A stretch of DNA of 64,000 nt. Origin: Streptomyces sp. 150FB (GTDB lineage Bacteria > Actinomycetota > Actinomycetes > Streptomycetales > Streptomycetaceae). The stretch covers positions 3,520,106 to 3,584,105 of the forward strand of contig NZ_JTHL01000001.1 in assembly GCF_000818195.1 (NCBI RefSeq), given 5' to 3'. Under the pieces are notes generated by a model. The model was not told the DNA's origin. It was given only the letters and a program-made list of their open reading frames with translations, and did not search any database. Shown here in pieces: positions 1-7,946 of this stretch. The translations under genes and the position numbers were made by a program. Position 1 is the first letter of the stretch, and the number at the start of each line of letters is the position of its first letter.

Positions 1-52
1 CCCCGCGACCCCGGCCCACAAGCCCTACGCCCCCGCCCCCGGACACAGGTGA
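1..52 (+). CDS. C-terminal end of an unidentified protein (truncated by window edge)
   Basis: Reading from base 2 gives an open frame of sixteen codons ending in TGA at 50-52, with G or C in nearly every third position. This is the codon signature of the real genes here. The tail is Pro/Ala-rich and ends in Gly-His-Arg. A strong hairpin terminator begins on the stop codon, which supports a real gene end. Too little remains to name a function. Confidence 0.55.
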   Translation, partial: PATPAHKPYAPAPGHR

Positions 53-87
53 GCCCCGGCACCTGGGGGGGGTTGGTGCCGGGGCTC
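51..87 (+). terminator. Hairpin terminator after the truncated upstream gene
   Basis: A perfect 13-bp stem (51-63 with 75-87) closes an 11-nt loop and starts at the TGA stop of the upstream gene. There is no T tract, as is usual for actinomycete terminators. It may also act on the opposite strand downstream of the sigma-factor gene. Confidence 0.75.
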
Positions 88-170
88 GTCTGAGGGGGCC
101 GACGAATCGGCCGCTACGCACAAACAAGCTGTGCGGATACGGGTGACACTACGGCTGCGGAGCGGCTGCG

Positions 171-1169
171 TCACGCCGCCGCGTCGAAACCTGTGTCGCG
201 AGCCATTTTCTTCAGCTCCATGAGCGCGTGCTTCTCGATCTGCCGGATGCGCTCACGAGTCAGGCCGTGCTCCTTGCCGACCTCGGTCAGCGTGCGCTCG
301 CGGCCGTCCTCGATGCCGTAACGCATCTTGATTATGGACGCCGTTCGCTGGTCGAGCCTGCTGATCAGGTCTTCCAGCTCCTCGCTGCGCAGCAGCGTCA
401 TCACGGACTGCTCCGGCGACACCGCCGAGGTGTCTTCGAGCAGGTCACCGAACTGCGTGTCCCCCTCGTCGTCCACCGACATGTTCAGGCTGACCGGGTC
501 ACGTGCCCAGTCGAGAACATCGGTAACACGTTCGGAGGTGGAACCCAGCTCCTTGGCGACCTCCGCGTGCTCCGGATCACGGCCGTTCTCGCGATTGAAC
601 TCGCGCTGCACACGCCGGATCCTGCCCAGCTCCTCCACCAGGTGGACGGGCAGCCGGATGGTCCGGGACTGGTCGGCTATGGAGCGGGTGATGGCCTGAC
701 GGATCCACCACGTCGCGTACGTCGAGAACTTGAAGCCCTTGGCGTAGTCGAACTTCTCCACCGCGCGCACCAGGCCCGCGTTCCCCTCCTGGATCAGGTC
801 CAGCAGCGGCAGTCCGCTGCGCGGGTAGCGGCGGGCGACCGCCACCACCAGGCGGAGGTTGGAGCGGATGAAGACGTCCTTCGCGCGCTCACCCGCCGCG
901 AACAGCGCTTCGAGCTCCTCGCGCGAGGCGCCCCCGGCGTCGCTCTCCACCTCACCGTCGAGGATATGGCGGGCGTACACACCTGCTTCAATGGTCTGGG
1001 ACAGCTCGACTTCCTTTGCGGCGTCGAGCAGCGGCGTACGTGCGATCTCGTCGAGGTACATGCCGACCAGGTCGCGGTCGGCGATCTCCCCGCCTACGGC
1101 GCGAACACTGCTTGCCGCTTTCGTCCCACCGGAAGTGGTGGTACGACGGGCGACGGCACGGGTTGCCAT
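171..1169 (-). CDS. hrdD: RNA polymerase sigma factor, HrdD type (sigma-70 group 2)
   Basis: A 332-residue sigma factor that directs RNA polymerase to a promoter subset as a non-essential relative of principal sigma HrdB. Region 1.2 (DLVGMYLDEIARTPLL) is followed by region 2 with YATWWIRQAITRSI and by the RTIRLPVHLVEEL segment. Region 4.2 carries the TRERIRQIEKHAL helix-turn-helix. ATG at 1169 is chosen over longer frames because AAGGGAG lies just upstream and the length matches HrdD of S. coelicolor. The divergent neighbour resembles phosphinothricin acetyltransferase, the arrangement known around hrdD in S. coelicolor. HrdA or HrdC is less likely because of length and context. Confidence 0.9.
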   Translation of the reverse strand: MATRAVARRTTTSGGTKAASSVRAVGGEIADRDLVGMYLDEIARTPLLDAAKEVELSQTIEAGVYARHILDGEVESDAGGASREELEALFAAGERAKDVFIRSNLRLVVAVARRYPRSGLPLLDLIQEGNAGLVRAVEKFDYAKGFKFSTYATWWIRQAITRSIADQSRTIRLPVHLVEELGRIRRVQREFNRENGRDPEHAEVAKELGSTSERVTDVLDWARDPVSLNMSVDDEGDTQFGDLLEDTSAVSPEQSVMTLLRSEELEDLISRLDQRTASIIKMRYGIEDGRERTLTEVGKEHGLTRERIRQIEKHALMELKKMARDTGFDAAA

Positions 1170-1233
1170 GCGAGCTCCCTTACTGGAATGAGTAGGTCGC
1201 GACACCCTCCCGGGTGCCCTGCATCCGTTGGTA

Positions 1234-1261
1234 AGAACGACTGGAATCCGGACAGAATTCC
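1234..1261 (-). promoter_or_regulatory. Candidate ECF-type (sigma-E-like) promoter of hrdD
   Basis: On the minus strand GGAATT (1261-1256) is followed after 16 nt by CGTTCT (1239-1234). This fits the GGAAC-N16/17-CGTT pattern of ECF sigma promoters. It lies about 65 nt upstream of the hrdD start. hrdD of S. coelicolor is reported to have a sigma-E-dependent promoter. This is a motif match only. Confidence 0.45.
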
Positions 1262-1323
1262 CCGGGCCTGCGTTGATTTTCGGGCTGATGCAGTACCCTG
1301 TTGCGGCGCCACGGGGAGGCACA

Positions 1324-1887
1324 ATGCCGCAGACGACGACAGACACCGAGGTCAGAGCGGGAGTGGAGGCCGATATCGGCCCGCTCACGGATCTTTACAA
1401 CCACTACATCCGTGAGACCGCCATCACGTTCGACACCGTCGCGCTCACCCCCGAGAACCGGTTGCCGTGGCTGCGTTCCCACCGTGAAGACGGGCCGCAC
1501 CGGCTTTTGGTTGCTCAGGATGTCCCGTCTGCCCGCATTCTCGGGTACGCGACCAGCAGCCCGTTCCGCCCGAAGGCCGCGTACTCCACCTCCGTGGAGG
1601 TGAGCGTCTACTGCGCCGCCGAGGCCGTCGGGCGCGGCGTGGGGACGCTGCTCTACAGGTCGCTCTTCGAGGCGCTTGAGGGCGAGGACGTCCACCGCGC
1701 CTACGCCGGCATCACCCAGCCCAACGAGGCGTCGGAGCGGCTGCACAAACGCTTCGGCTTCCAGTACTTGGGGACGTACGGCGAGGTCGGGCGGAAGTTC
1801 GGCCGGTACTGGGACGTCGACTGGTACGAGAAGAACCTCGACTCGCCCACACCGGTCGCCCCGCCGCCGCCCGGGACGCGGCCCTGA
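1324..1887 (+). CDS. GNAT N-acetyltransferase, phosphinothricin acetyltransferase family
   Basis: A 187-residue acetyl-CoA-dependent N-acetyltransferase. The N-terminal LYNHYIRETAITFDT segment matches the PAT/Bar family pattern. The acetyl-CoA loop is the VGRGVGTLLYRSLFE segment near residues 102-116, followed by GITQPNEASERLHKRFGF. Family members acetylate phosphinothricin or demethylphosphinothricin and give bialaphos resistance, but the native substrate in non-producers is often another amine or amino acid. ATG at 1324 has GGGAGG 6 nt upstream. It is divergent from hrdD. A weak TTGATT...TACCCT promoter-like pair lies at 1273-1299 with a short 15-nt spacer. Confidence 0.8.
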   Translation: MPQTTTDTEVRAGVEADIGPLTDLYNHYIRETAITFDTVALTPENRLPWLRSHREDGPHRLLVAQDVPSARILGYATSSPFRPKAAYSTSVEVSVYCAAEAVGRGVGTLLYRSLFEALEGEDVHRAYAGITQPNEASERLHKRFGFQYLGTYGEVGRKFGRYWDVDWYEKNLDSPTPVAPPPPGTRP

Positions 1888-2003
1888 CCCGCGAGGGCCC
1901 CATGGGGGCGGGTCCGGAGGCCCCAACCCCCGAGTGGAAGCCCCTACTTCCACCCCGCCCCCGCGCCGGCCGGCGCCGCTCAGGGCCGGTCGGCCGGTTC
2001 GGA

Positions 2004-2786
2004 TCAGCCGAACTGGACGGACCGTTTCGCCAGGCCCATCCAGAAGCCGTCGATCATGCTCCGCCCGCTGTCCAGCTCGCCCTCAGAGGCGCCGAGCGTC
2101 ACGAACAGCGGGGCGAAGTGCTCCGTACGCGGGTGCGCGAGGCGGCCCGCCGGAGCCTTGTTCTCGAAGTCCAGCAGCGCGTCCACGTCCTGCGCCAGCA
2201 GCGCCCGCGTACCCCAGTCGTCGAACTCCGCCGACCAGCCTGGCACACCGCCCGCCGCCTGCCGCAGGGCGGCCAGGTTGTGCGTGAAGAAGCCGCTGCC
2301 CACGATAAGTACACCCTCGTCCCGCAGCGGCGCCAGCCTGCGCCCGATCTCCAGCAGCTTCCGCGGGTCGAGCGTCGGCATGGAGACCTGGAGAACGGGA
2401 ATGTCAGCCTCGGGGAACATCTCCACCAGGGGCACATAGGCGCCGTGGTCGAGCCCCCGGTCCGGCACGTCCTGTACGGGCGTACCCGCGCCGCGCAGCA
2501 ACTTCCGGACGGATTGCGCTAGTTCGGGCGCTCCGGGAGCGGCGTACCGTACAGCGTAATAGTGCTCGGGAAAGCCCCAGAAATCGTGCACGAGCGGCAC
2601 GGTCTCGGTCGCTCCGAGCGCCAGCGGAGCCTCTTCCCAGTGAGCGGAGACCATCAGGATCGCCTTGGGACGGGGGAGCTTCGCCGACCAGTCGGCCAGC
2701 TCGCGGGGCCAGAGGGGATCGTCGGCGAGGGGCGGGGCGCCATGGGACAGATAGAGGGCGGGCATCCGCTCCGCGACTTCGCGCAT
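2004..2786 (-). CDS. Class III extradiol ring-cleavage dioxygenase (LigB/DODA family)
   Basis: A 260-residue metal-dependent dioxygenase of the DODA/YgiD group, which opens catechol-type rings such as DOPA. Conserved metal-binding histidines are visible in LSHGAPP, SAHWEE, LDHGAY and FFTHNL. The length is normal for the family. ATG at 2786 is preferred because GGGAG lies 6 nt upstream; a start 33 nt further upstream is possible. It is divergent from a MarR gene, the usual layout for a regulator sensing an aromatic ligand. The substrate cannot be read from sequence. Confidence 0.85.
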   Translation of the reverse strand: MREVAERMPALYLSHGAPPLADDPLWPRELADWSAKLPRPKAILMVSAHWEEAPLALGATETVPLVHDFWGFPEHYYAVRYAAPGAPELAQSVRKLLRGAGTPVQDVPDRGLDHGAYVPLVEMFPEADIPVLQVSMPTLDPRKLLEIGRRLAPLRDEGVLIVGSGFFTHNLAALRQAAGGVPGWSAEFDDWGTRALLAQDVDALLDFENKAPAGRLAHPRTEHFAPLFVTLGASEGELDSGRSMIDGFWMGLAKRSVQFG

Positions 2787-2802
2787 GACATCTCCCGGCT
2801 TA

Positions 2803-2816
2803 CTTGAATCATCAAG
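2803..2816. promoter_or_regulatory. Candidate MarR operator between dioxygenase and marR
   Basis: CTTGAATCATCAAG has 5-bp inverted arms (CTTGA/TCAAG) around a 4-bp centre. A related ATTCAAG motif follows at about 2860. Both lie in the 150-bp divergent intergenic region, where a MarR dimer would be expected to bind. Confidence 0.45.
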
Positions 2817-2936
2817 CATTCGCTTCAGGGCATACCTTAACCTGATCTAGTTCAACATTCAAGAAAATCCGACAATCTGACAAGCAAGACAACCTGCGGG
2901 AAACGACCCGCGGGCCGACCAAGTGGAGTGGGGTCC

Positions 2937-3488
2937 ATGACCGACGGCAGTAAGGACGAGGAGCCACGCGAGCCGAGTGAGCCGGGCGAGCCGGGCGAGC
3001 CGGGCGAGCCACGCTGGCTCAGCGGCGAGGAACAGCGCGTCTGGCAGGCGTACCTCCAGGCCACGCACCTGCTGGAGGACCATCTCGACCGTCAGCTCCA
3101 GCGCGACGCCGGAATGCCGCACATCTACTACGCCCTGCTCGTCCACCTCTCCAGGGCGCCCCGGCGCCGGATGCGGATGACCGAGCTGGCCATGACCGCC
3201 AAGATCACCCGCTCGCGGCTCTCCCACGCGGTCACCCGGCTGGAGAACCACGGCTGGGTCGAGCGCGAGGACTGCCCGTCCGACAAGCGCGGGCAGAACG
3301 CGATCCTGACGCGGAAGGGCGAGGACGTGCTGCGGCGGTCGGCGCCCGCGCATGTCGCCGCCGTACGGCAGGCGATCTTCGACCGGCTCACCCCCGAGCA
3401 GGTCGGGCAGCTCGGCGAGATCATGCGGGTCATGGCGGAGGGGCTCCAGCCGGAGGGTACGGGCGCGGATCTGCCCTGGCGCCGCTGA
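2937..3488 (+). CDS. MarR-family transcriptional regulator
   Basis: A 183-residue winged-helix regulator. The core shows the MarR pattern LLVHLSRAPRRRMRMTELAMTA, the recognition-helix region SRLSHAVTRLENHGWVER, and wing DCPSDKRGQNAILT. The extreme N-terminus is an acidic EPSEPGEPGEPGEP stretch encoded by a 9-bp tandem repeat and is probably disordered. ATG at 2937 has GGAG 8 nt upstream; an in-frame GTG lies 9 nt earlier. It probably represses the divergent dioxygenase and itself. Confidence 0.88.
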   Translation: MTDGSKDEEPREPSEPGEPGEPGEPRWLSGEEQRVWQAYLQATHLLEDHLDRQLQRDAGMPHIYYALLVHLSRAPRRRMRMTELAMTAKITRSRLSHAVTRLENHGWVEREDCPSDKRGQNAILTRKGEDVLRRSAPAHVAAVRQAIFDRLTPEQVGQLGEIMRVMAEGLQPEGTGADLPWRR

Positions 3489-3515
3489 GTCGCGGCGGCA
3501 CCAGGGCAGATCCTT

Positions 3516-3547
3516 GGTGGAGCGGTGGAGCGGTGGAGCGGTGGAGC
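3516..3547. repeat. 8-bp tandem repeat (GGTGGAGC x4) between convergent genes
   Basis: Four perfect head-to-tail copies of GGTGGAGC lie just downstream of the marR stop, in the gap before the end of the convergent exporter gene. No function is evident. Confidence 0.85.
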
Positions 3548-3633
3548 GGGCGGAACGGCGGTACGGACAGGCAGTACGGCCGTACCGCCGCTGCGGCGTC
3601 GCCGCGTCGCAGCGGCGGCGTCAGCGCGTCCCG

Positions 3634-5181
3634 TCAGTGCATCGCCACCGGGATCCTGAGCTCGTCCTCGTCCCCGTCGGCCCCCTGCGTCTCCGAAGAG
3701 GAGACCTTCGAGGCACCGGGCCGTCCGGCGTTGATGAACGTCAGCGCGATCGCCGAGGCGACGACCAGGATGCCGACCGCCCACCAGATGGCGCTCGTGT
3801 AGCCGTGCACCAGGGCCTGTGCCTGGAACAGCTTCTGGTTGCCGCCGGCGGCGGCGGCCAGCGTGTGCCCGGCGACGTACGCCGTGGTGGCGGAGGCGGC
3901 GATCGTGTTCAGCAGTGCCGTACCGATCGCACCGCCCACCTGCTGCGAGGTGTTGACCATCGCCGAGGCGACACCCGCGTCCCGCGGCTCGATGCCGTGC
4001 GTGGCGAGCGACATGGCCGGCATGAACGCCGTACCCATACCGAGGCCGAGCAGCACCATGCCGGGCAGGATCACGCTGGCGTACGGCGAACCGACCTCCA
4101 GCCGCGTCAGCAGCAGCATGCCGACGGCGGCGAGGGCGAAGCCCGGGCCCATCAGCAGGCGGGCCGGGACGCGGTTCATCAGGCGGGCGCCGACCTGCGT
4201 CGAGCCCGTGACCATGGCGGCGACCATCGGCAGGAACGCGAAGCCGGTCTTGACCGACGAGTACCCCTGGACGACCTGGAGGTAGTAGGTCAGGAAGAGG
4301 AAGAGACCGAACATCCCGATGATGGCGAGGCCCAGCGACATGTAGATGCCGGCGCGGTTGCGGTTGGTGACCACCCGCAGCGGCAGCAGCGGCGCCTTGA
4401 CCTTCGACTCGACGAGGGCGAACGCGGCGAGCAGCACGACGGTCGCGACGAACAGGCCGATCGTCACCGGGTCGGACCAGCCGTCGGAGGCGGCGCGGGT
4501 GAACCCGTACACCAGCGAGACCAGGCCCAGGGTGGAGAGCACCACACCGGGGACGTCCAGCGGCGAGCGGTTACGGCCGCCCGCGGGCTCCCTGATCACG
4601 AAGAACGCGCCGAGGGCGGCGATGATCGCGAACGGGATGTTGACGAAGAACGTCCAGCGCCAGTTCAGGTACTCGGTCAGGAATCCACCGAGGAGCAGAC
4701 CGACGGCGCCACCGCCACCGGCGATCGCACCGAAGATGCCGAACGCCTTCGCGCGCTCCTTGGCGTCGGTGAAGGTCACGGCGAGCAGCGAGAGCGCGGC
4801 CGGCGCGAGCAGCGCGCCGAAGAGGCCCTGAGCGGCACGGGAGGTGAGCAGCATCGCCTCGTTGCCGGCGGCGCCACCGACGGCGGAGGCGGCCGCGAAG
4901 CCGAGCAGGCCGATGACGAACGCGCGCTTACGGCCCCACAGGTCGCCGATGCGGCCACCGAAGAGGAGCAGACCACCGAAGGCCAGCGCGTAGGCCGTGA
5001 TGACCCACTGCTTGTTGGCGTCGGATATGTGGAGGTCGGTCTGTGCGTGCGGCAGTGCGATGTTCACGATCGTCGCATCGAGCACGACCATCAACTGGGC
5101 GAGCGCGATGAACACCAGCGCCGTCCAGCGCTTGGGGTCGGTGTGTCCGATATCCGATCGGACTTCTGCTGTTTTTGGCAT
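3634..5181 (-). CDS. MFS multidrug exporter, DHA2 (14-TM, EmrB/QacA) family
   Basis: A 515-residue proton-driven exporter with about fourteen hydrophobic segments. The start ALAQLMVVLDATIVNIALPHAQ is the classical DHA2 motif D1, and motif A appears as GGRIGDLWGRKRAF. ATG at 5181 is used because AGGTGG lies about 9 nt upstream; a GTG 12 nt earlier overlaps that ribosome-binding site. The upstream gene on the same strand encodes a TetR protein, so this is probably an inducible drug efflux unit. The substrate is unknown. Confidence 0.9.
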   Translation of the reverse strand: MPKTAEVRSDIGHTDPKRWTALVFIALAQLMVVLDATIVNIALPHAQTDLHISDANKQWVITAYALAFGGLLLFGGRIGDLWGRKRAFVIGLLGFAAASAVGGAAGNEAMLLTSRAAQGLFGALLAPAALSLLAVTFTDAKERAKAFGIFGAIAGGGGAVGLLLGGFLTEYLNWRWTFFVNIPFAIIAALGAFFVIREPAGGRNRSPLDVPGVVLSTLGLVSLVYGFTRAASDGWSDPVTIGLFVATVVLLAAFALVESKVKAPLLPLRVVTNRNRAGIYMSLGLAIIGMFGLFLFLTYYLQVVQGYSSVKTGFAFLPMVAAMVTGSTQVGARLMNRVPARLLMGPGFALAAVGMLLLTRLEVGSPYASVILPGMVLLGLGMGTAFMPAMSLATHGIEPRDAGVASAMVNTSQQVGGAIGTALLNTIAASATTAYVAGHTLAAAAGGNQKLFQAQALVHGYTSAIWWAVGILVVASAIALTFINAGRPGASKVSSSETQGADGDEDELRIPVAMH

Positions 5182-5290
5182 GGAGGGATCCACCTAAGGG
5201 TGCGAAAAGGCGAAAAGGTACGCAGGTGCCGGCGACGCTGCCGGACCCGCAAGGTCTGGAATCACCCGGGTGTTGAGCCGCCGGGTTGAG

Positions 5291-5318
5291 GAAGTGACGA
5301 CGTGGAAGTGACGACGTG
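5291..5318. repeat. 14-bp perfect tandem duplication
   Basis: GAAGTGACGACGTG occurs twice head to tail, upstream of the exporter gene and within 110 bp of its start. It could be slippage debris or a direct-repeat regulator site. Confidence 0.85.
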
Positions 5319-5376
5319 GTGGACGGACGGAGCTGGATCGGGTCCTACGGGGTGGGCTGTACGGCACCGGCCCGGG

Positions 5377-5432
5377 CGGTCGTGACCTGGCGGTCTTGAC
5401 CTGACAGTCGTGACCTGGCGGTCCTGTCCGGG
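5377..5432. repeat. 14-bp degenerate tandem repeat (four units)
   Basis: Four consecutive 14-bp units (consensus CGGTCGTGACCTGG) lie between the tetR stop and the exporter start. The period matches the different 14-bp repeat 60 bp away. Two independent 14-bp repeats in one 289-bp gap is notable. Confidence 0.85.
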
Positions 5433-5470
5433 CGGGGGCCGTAGCCGGAAGTCATGGGTTCATGGGCGCG

Positions 5471-6124
5471 TCACGGAGCGGCGCGGCGCAGATCCTCCAG
5501 AGTCGCGGCAGAGCCGGACAGTCGGGACCGGGCCGGTGCCTCCAGGCCGTCGAGGAACAACTGGAGATGCCGGTGGGTGAACCGGTCCATATTCAGACAC
5601 CCCGTACCCGGAAGTGGTCGGGTGAGCTGGGACAGCGCCACCATCAGGTCGCCCACGGCGACGTCGTCACGCAGCCGTCCCGCCTGCCGGGCCCGCTCCA
5701 TCAGCGCTTCCACGGCGCCTTCGAGGCGTACGCGGGCCGCGTCGAGATCGGGCCGGTCGACGGTGAAGTCGCCGGAGAGCATGGGGCACAGGGCCCCGAT
5801 CCGCTCGTCGGCGGCGGCGTGCACGAAGTGGCGCAGCGCGGTGAAGGGGTCGCCCTCCTCCGCGGCGCCGCTCTCGGCAAGGTCCGCCGTACGGGCCATC
5901 ACGGAGAGGACGACGTCGTGGATGAGGGAGGTCCGGTCGGCGAAGTGCCGGTACAGCGTGGCATTGCCGATGCCGGCCCTGCGGGCGATCTCGTCGAGCG
6001 GGGCCTCGGGGCCGTACTCCACGAAGATCTCACGCGCCGCCGCCACGATCCGCTCCCGGTTACGCAGAGCGTCCGCGCGCGGCCGTGCGACACGGCGCGC
6101 CTCGGGTTCGGTGGCGGTGGTCAC
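5471..6124 (-). CDS. TetR-family transcriptional regulator
   Basis: A 217-residue regulator. The N-terminal helix-turn-helix reads RERIVAAAREIFVEYG then DEIARRAGIGNATLYRHFADRTSL, a typical TetR DNA-binding domain. The C-terminal ligand domain ends with RHLQLFLDGLEA. GTG at 6124 is chosen because GGGAAGG lies 6 nt upstream; a GTG 39 nt further upstream has no such site. It sits upstream of the exporter gene on the same strand and probably controls it. Confidence 0.88.
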   Translation of the reverse strand: MTTATEPEARRVARPRADALRNRERIVAAAREIFVEYGPEAPLDEIARRAGIGNATLYRHFADRTSLIHDVVLSVMARTADLAESGAAEEGDPFTALRHFVHAAADERIGALCPMLSGDFTVDRPDLDAARVRLEGAVEALMERARQAGRLRDDVAVGDLMVALSQLTRPLPGTGCLNMDRFTHRHLQLFLDGLEAPARSRLSGSAATLEDLRRAAP

Positions 6125-6524
6125 GTCGGGCCTTCCCTCTGTTGTGCGAGCCGTTGCACGCACTGTGCGCGAACGGTCGTGAGAGTTGATGGGTTTAGCT
6201 GCTCGGGGTCCTGATCGCCCACGTCATTGCTGACGAACGGTTTACAAGCCGGACATAACCGGTTCATGAGCCGTACATAAGCGGGGACCCCCTCCCCGCT
6301 TTCGCGGGACACAGGTGCAAACGGGGATGGCATCCCCGGTTATTTCACCGGACGCCAGTGACCTGAGTCACATGCCCACTTCGGGTCTCCGCCGGGTATG
6401 TCCGCCGCGCACGCGGGTCACCACGATCGGCGCACCCAGCGAGCGCCGACACGCCGATGGACGGAGGGTGATCGAACAGAGCGCGGCCGGACCGCCGGCT
6501 GCCGCGTACCCGGAAGGCGACCGC
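6125..6524. other. Intergenic control region between tetR and the M6 protease gene
   Basis: No coding signal is visible. Inverted repeats are CGTCA-TTGC-TGACG at 6222-6235 (a possible TetR operator) and CGGGGAT-GGC-ATCCCCG at 6322-6338. A direct repeat GCCGGACATAA/GCCGTACATAA occurs around 6250-6282. The stretch must hold divergent promoters. Confidence 0.45.
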
Positions 6525-7934
6525 ATGCGGCAGACCCGTCGGATACGCGAGTCCGGCAGCGCCGGAACCCCTCGAAAGCCCAGCGAGTCCACCGCTTCTC
6601 ACACAGCCCACGCGTCCCACGCCTCACACGCGGCGCGTACGTCCCGTAGCTCCGGAGCCCGGCCCCGGTCCCCCAAGCACCGGCGCCCCCGCAGAGCCGG
6701 TGCGCTCGCGGGCCTCGCCGCCCTCACCTTCGCGGCCCTCACCACGGCGAGCACCACGCTCCAGGCCCCCTCGCGGGCCTCGGCGGGACCGGTCGCCGCC
6801 TACGGGGACTCGGCCCTCAACCCCTGCCGTATCGCCTCGGCCACCGCCGTACAGATGTCGGAAGGCGTGCCGACCGGGGCCGGCTACTCCCCCTCCACCG
6901 GCACCGTCCGGGCCCTCAACCTCATGATCGACTTCCCGGACGCGCGAGGCTCGGGGACGGCGCTGAACCGTCTCGCCGAGTTCTTCCCGCAGACCTCCGA
7001 GTGGTTCAGGACCAGTTCGTACGGGCGTCTCGACTACCGCCCCGAGGCGCCGCTGAAGAACTGGCTCCGCATGCCGAAACGCTTCTCCGAGTACGGGATA
7101 GAGCGCGGCTCACCGTACGAGCCCGGCTACCGCGGCCTCGTCGACGACATCGTGGCCGCCGCCGACCCCAAGGTCGACTTCGGCTCCTACGACCTGATCA
7201 ACGTCCTCGTCACCCCGAACGCGGGACCTTCCGCGCTGGACACCGTCCTGTCCGTGACCTTCTCCGGCAACCACGACGCCCCGCGGGCGGACGGCGTACC
7301 GCTCGCCAACACGTCCTTCGTCTACAGCCGCCAGGACGACGGCTCCGGCTCGTACACCAGCACCGGCTACCGCGTGCTGCCGCACGAGAACGGCCATGTC
7401 TTCGGCCTTCCCGACCTCTACACCATGAGCGGGGGCGGCGCCGTCGGACACTGGGACATCATGTCCGAGGACTGGGGCGTCAACAACGACCTGCTGGGCT
7501 GGCACAAGTGGAAGCTCGGCTGGCTCGACGACAGCCAGATCCGCTGCGCCCCAGGGCGGGGCACCAGCGAACAGGTGCTGGAGCCGCTGGCGACGACCGG
7601 CGGGCCAAAGATGATCTTCATACCGCTCACGGCGGAGTCCGGGTACGCGGTGGAGGTACGGACCCGCGCCGGCAACGACGAGGCGGTCTGCGAGCCCGGC
7701 GTGCTGATCTACCGCGTGGACTCCGGGGTCGACACCGGGCGCGGACCTGTCACGGTCTCGGACAGCGCCAAGAACAGCGGCGGCTGTACGCGGCGGCCCA
7801 ATGTGCACGCGGAGCTGTCGGACGCGCCGTACCGGCCGGGGCAGTTCTTCGCCGACCGCGCGAACGGCGTCAGGATCAGCGTGGTCTCGGAGACGGGCGA
7901 GGGGCAGTTCCGGGTACGGGTGGAGCGCTCCTGA
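6525..7934 (+). CDS. Secreted M6-family zinc metalloprotease
   Basis: A 469-residue exported protease of the immune-inhibitor-A type. The N-terminus is long and Arg/Ser-rich, then a hydrophobic stretch (AGALAGLAALTFAALTTAS, about residues 61-79) acts as the signal sequence. The zinc site is H287-E-N-G-H291 followed by VFGLPDLY, the HExxHxxG(x)xD pattern of M6 peptidases, with a GGGAVGHWDIM segment after it. ATG at 6525 has GGAAGG 7 nt upstream. It probably degrades proteins outside the cell. The unusually long basic N-region could indicate a different start. Confidence 0.85.
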   Translation: MRQTRRIRESGSAGTPRKPSESTASHTAHASHASHAARTSRSSGARPRSPKHRRPRRAGALAGLAALTFAALTTASTTLQAPSRASAGPVAAYGDSALNPCRIASATAVQMSEGVPTGAGYSPSTGTVRALNLMIDFPDARGSGTALNRLAEFFPQTSEWFRTSSYGRLDYRPEAPLKNWLRMPKRFSEYGIERGSPYEPGYRGLVDDIVAAADPKVDFGSYDLINVLVTPNAGPSALDTVLSVTFSGNHDAPRADGVPLANTSFVYSRQDDGSGSYTSTGYRVLPHENGHVFGLPDLYTMSGGGAVGHWDIMSEDWGVNNDLLGWHKWKLGWLDDSQIRCAPGRGTSEQVLEPLATTGGPKMIFIPLTAESGYAVEVRTRAGNDEAVCEPGVLIYRVDSGVDTGRGPVTVSDSAKNSGGCTRRPNVHAELSDAPYRPGQFFADRANGVRISVVSETGEGQFRVRVERS

Positions 7935-7946
7935 CGGGCCTGACGG

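Noticed and set aside
1273-1299. Housekeeping promoter TTGATT...TACCCT for the acetyltransferase
   Set aside because: The spacer is only 15 nt and the -10 is poor, so it is not listed as a feature.
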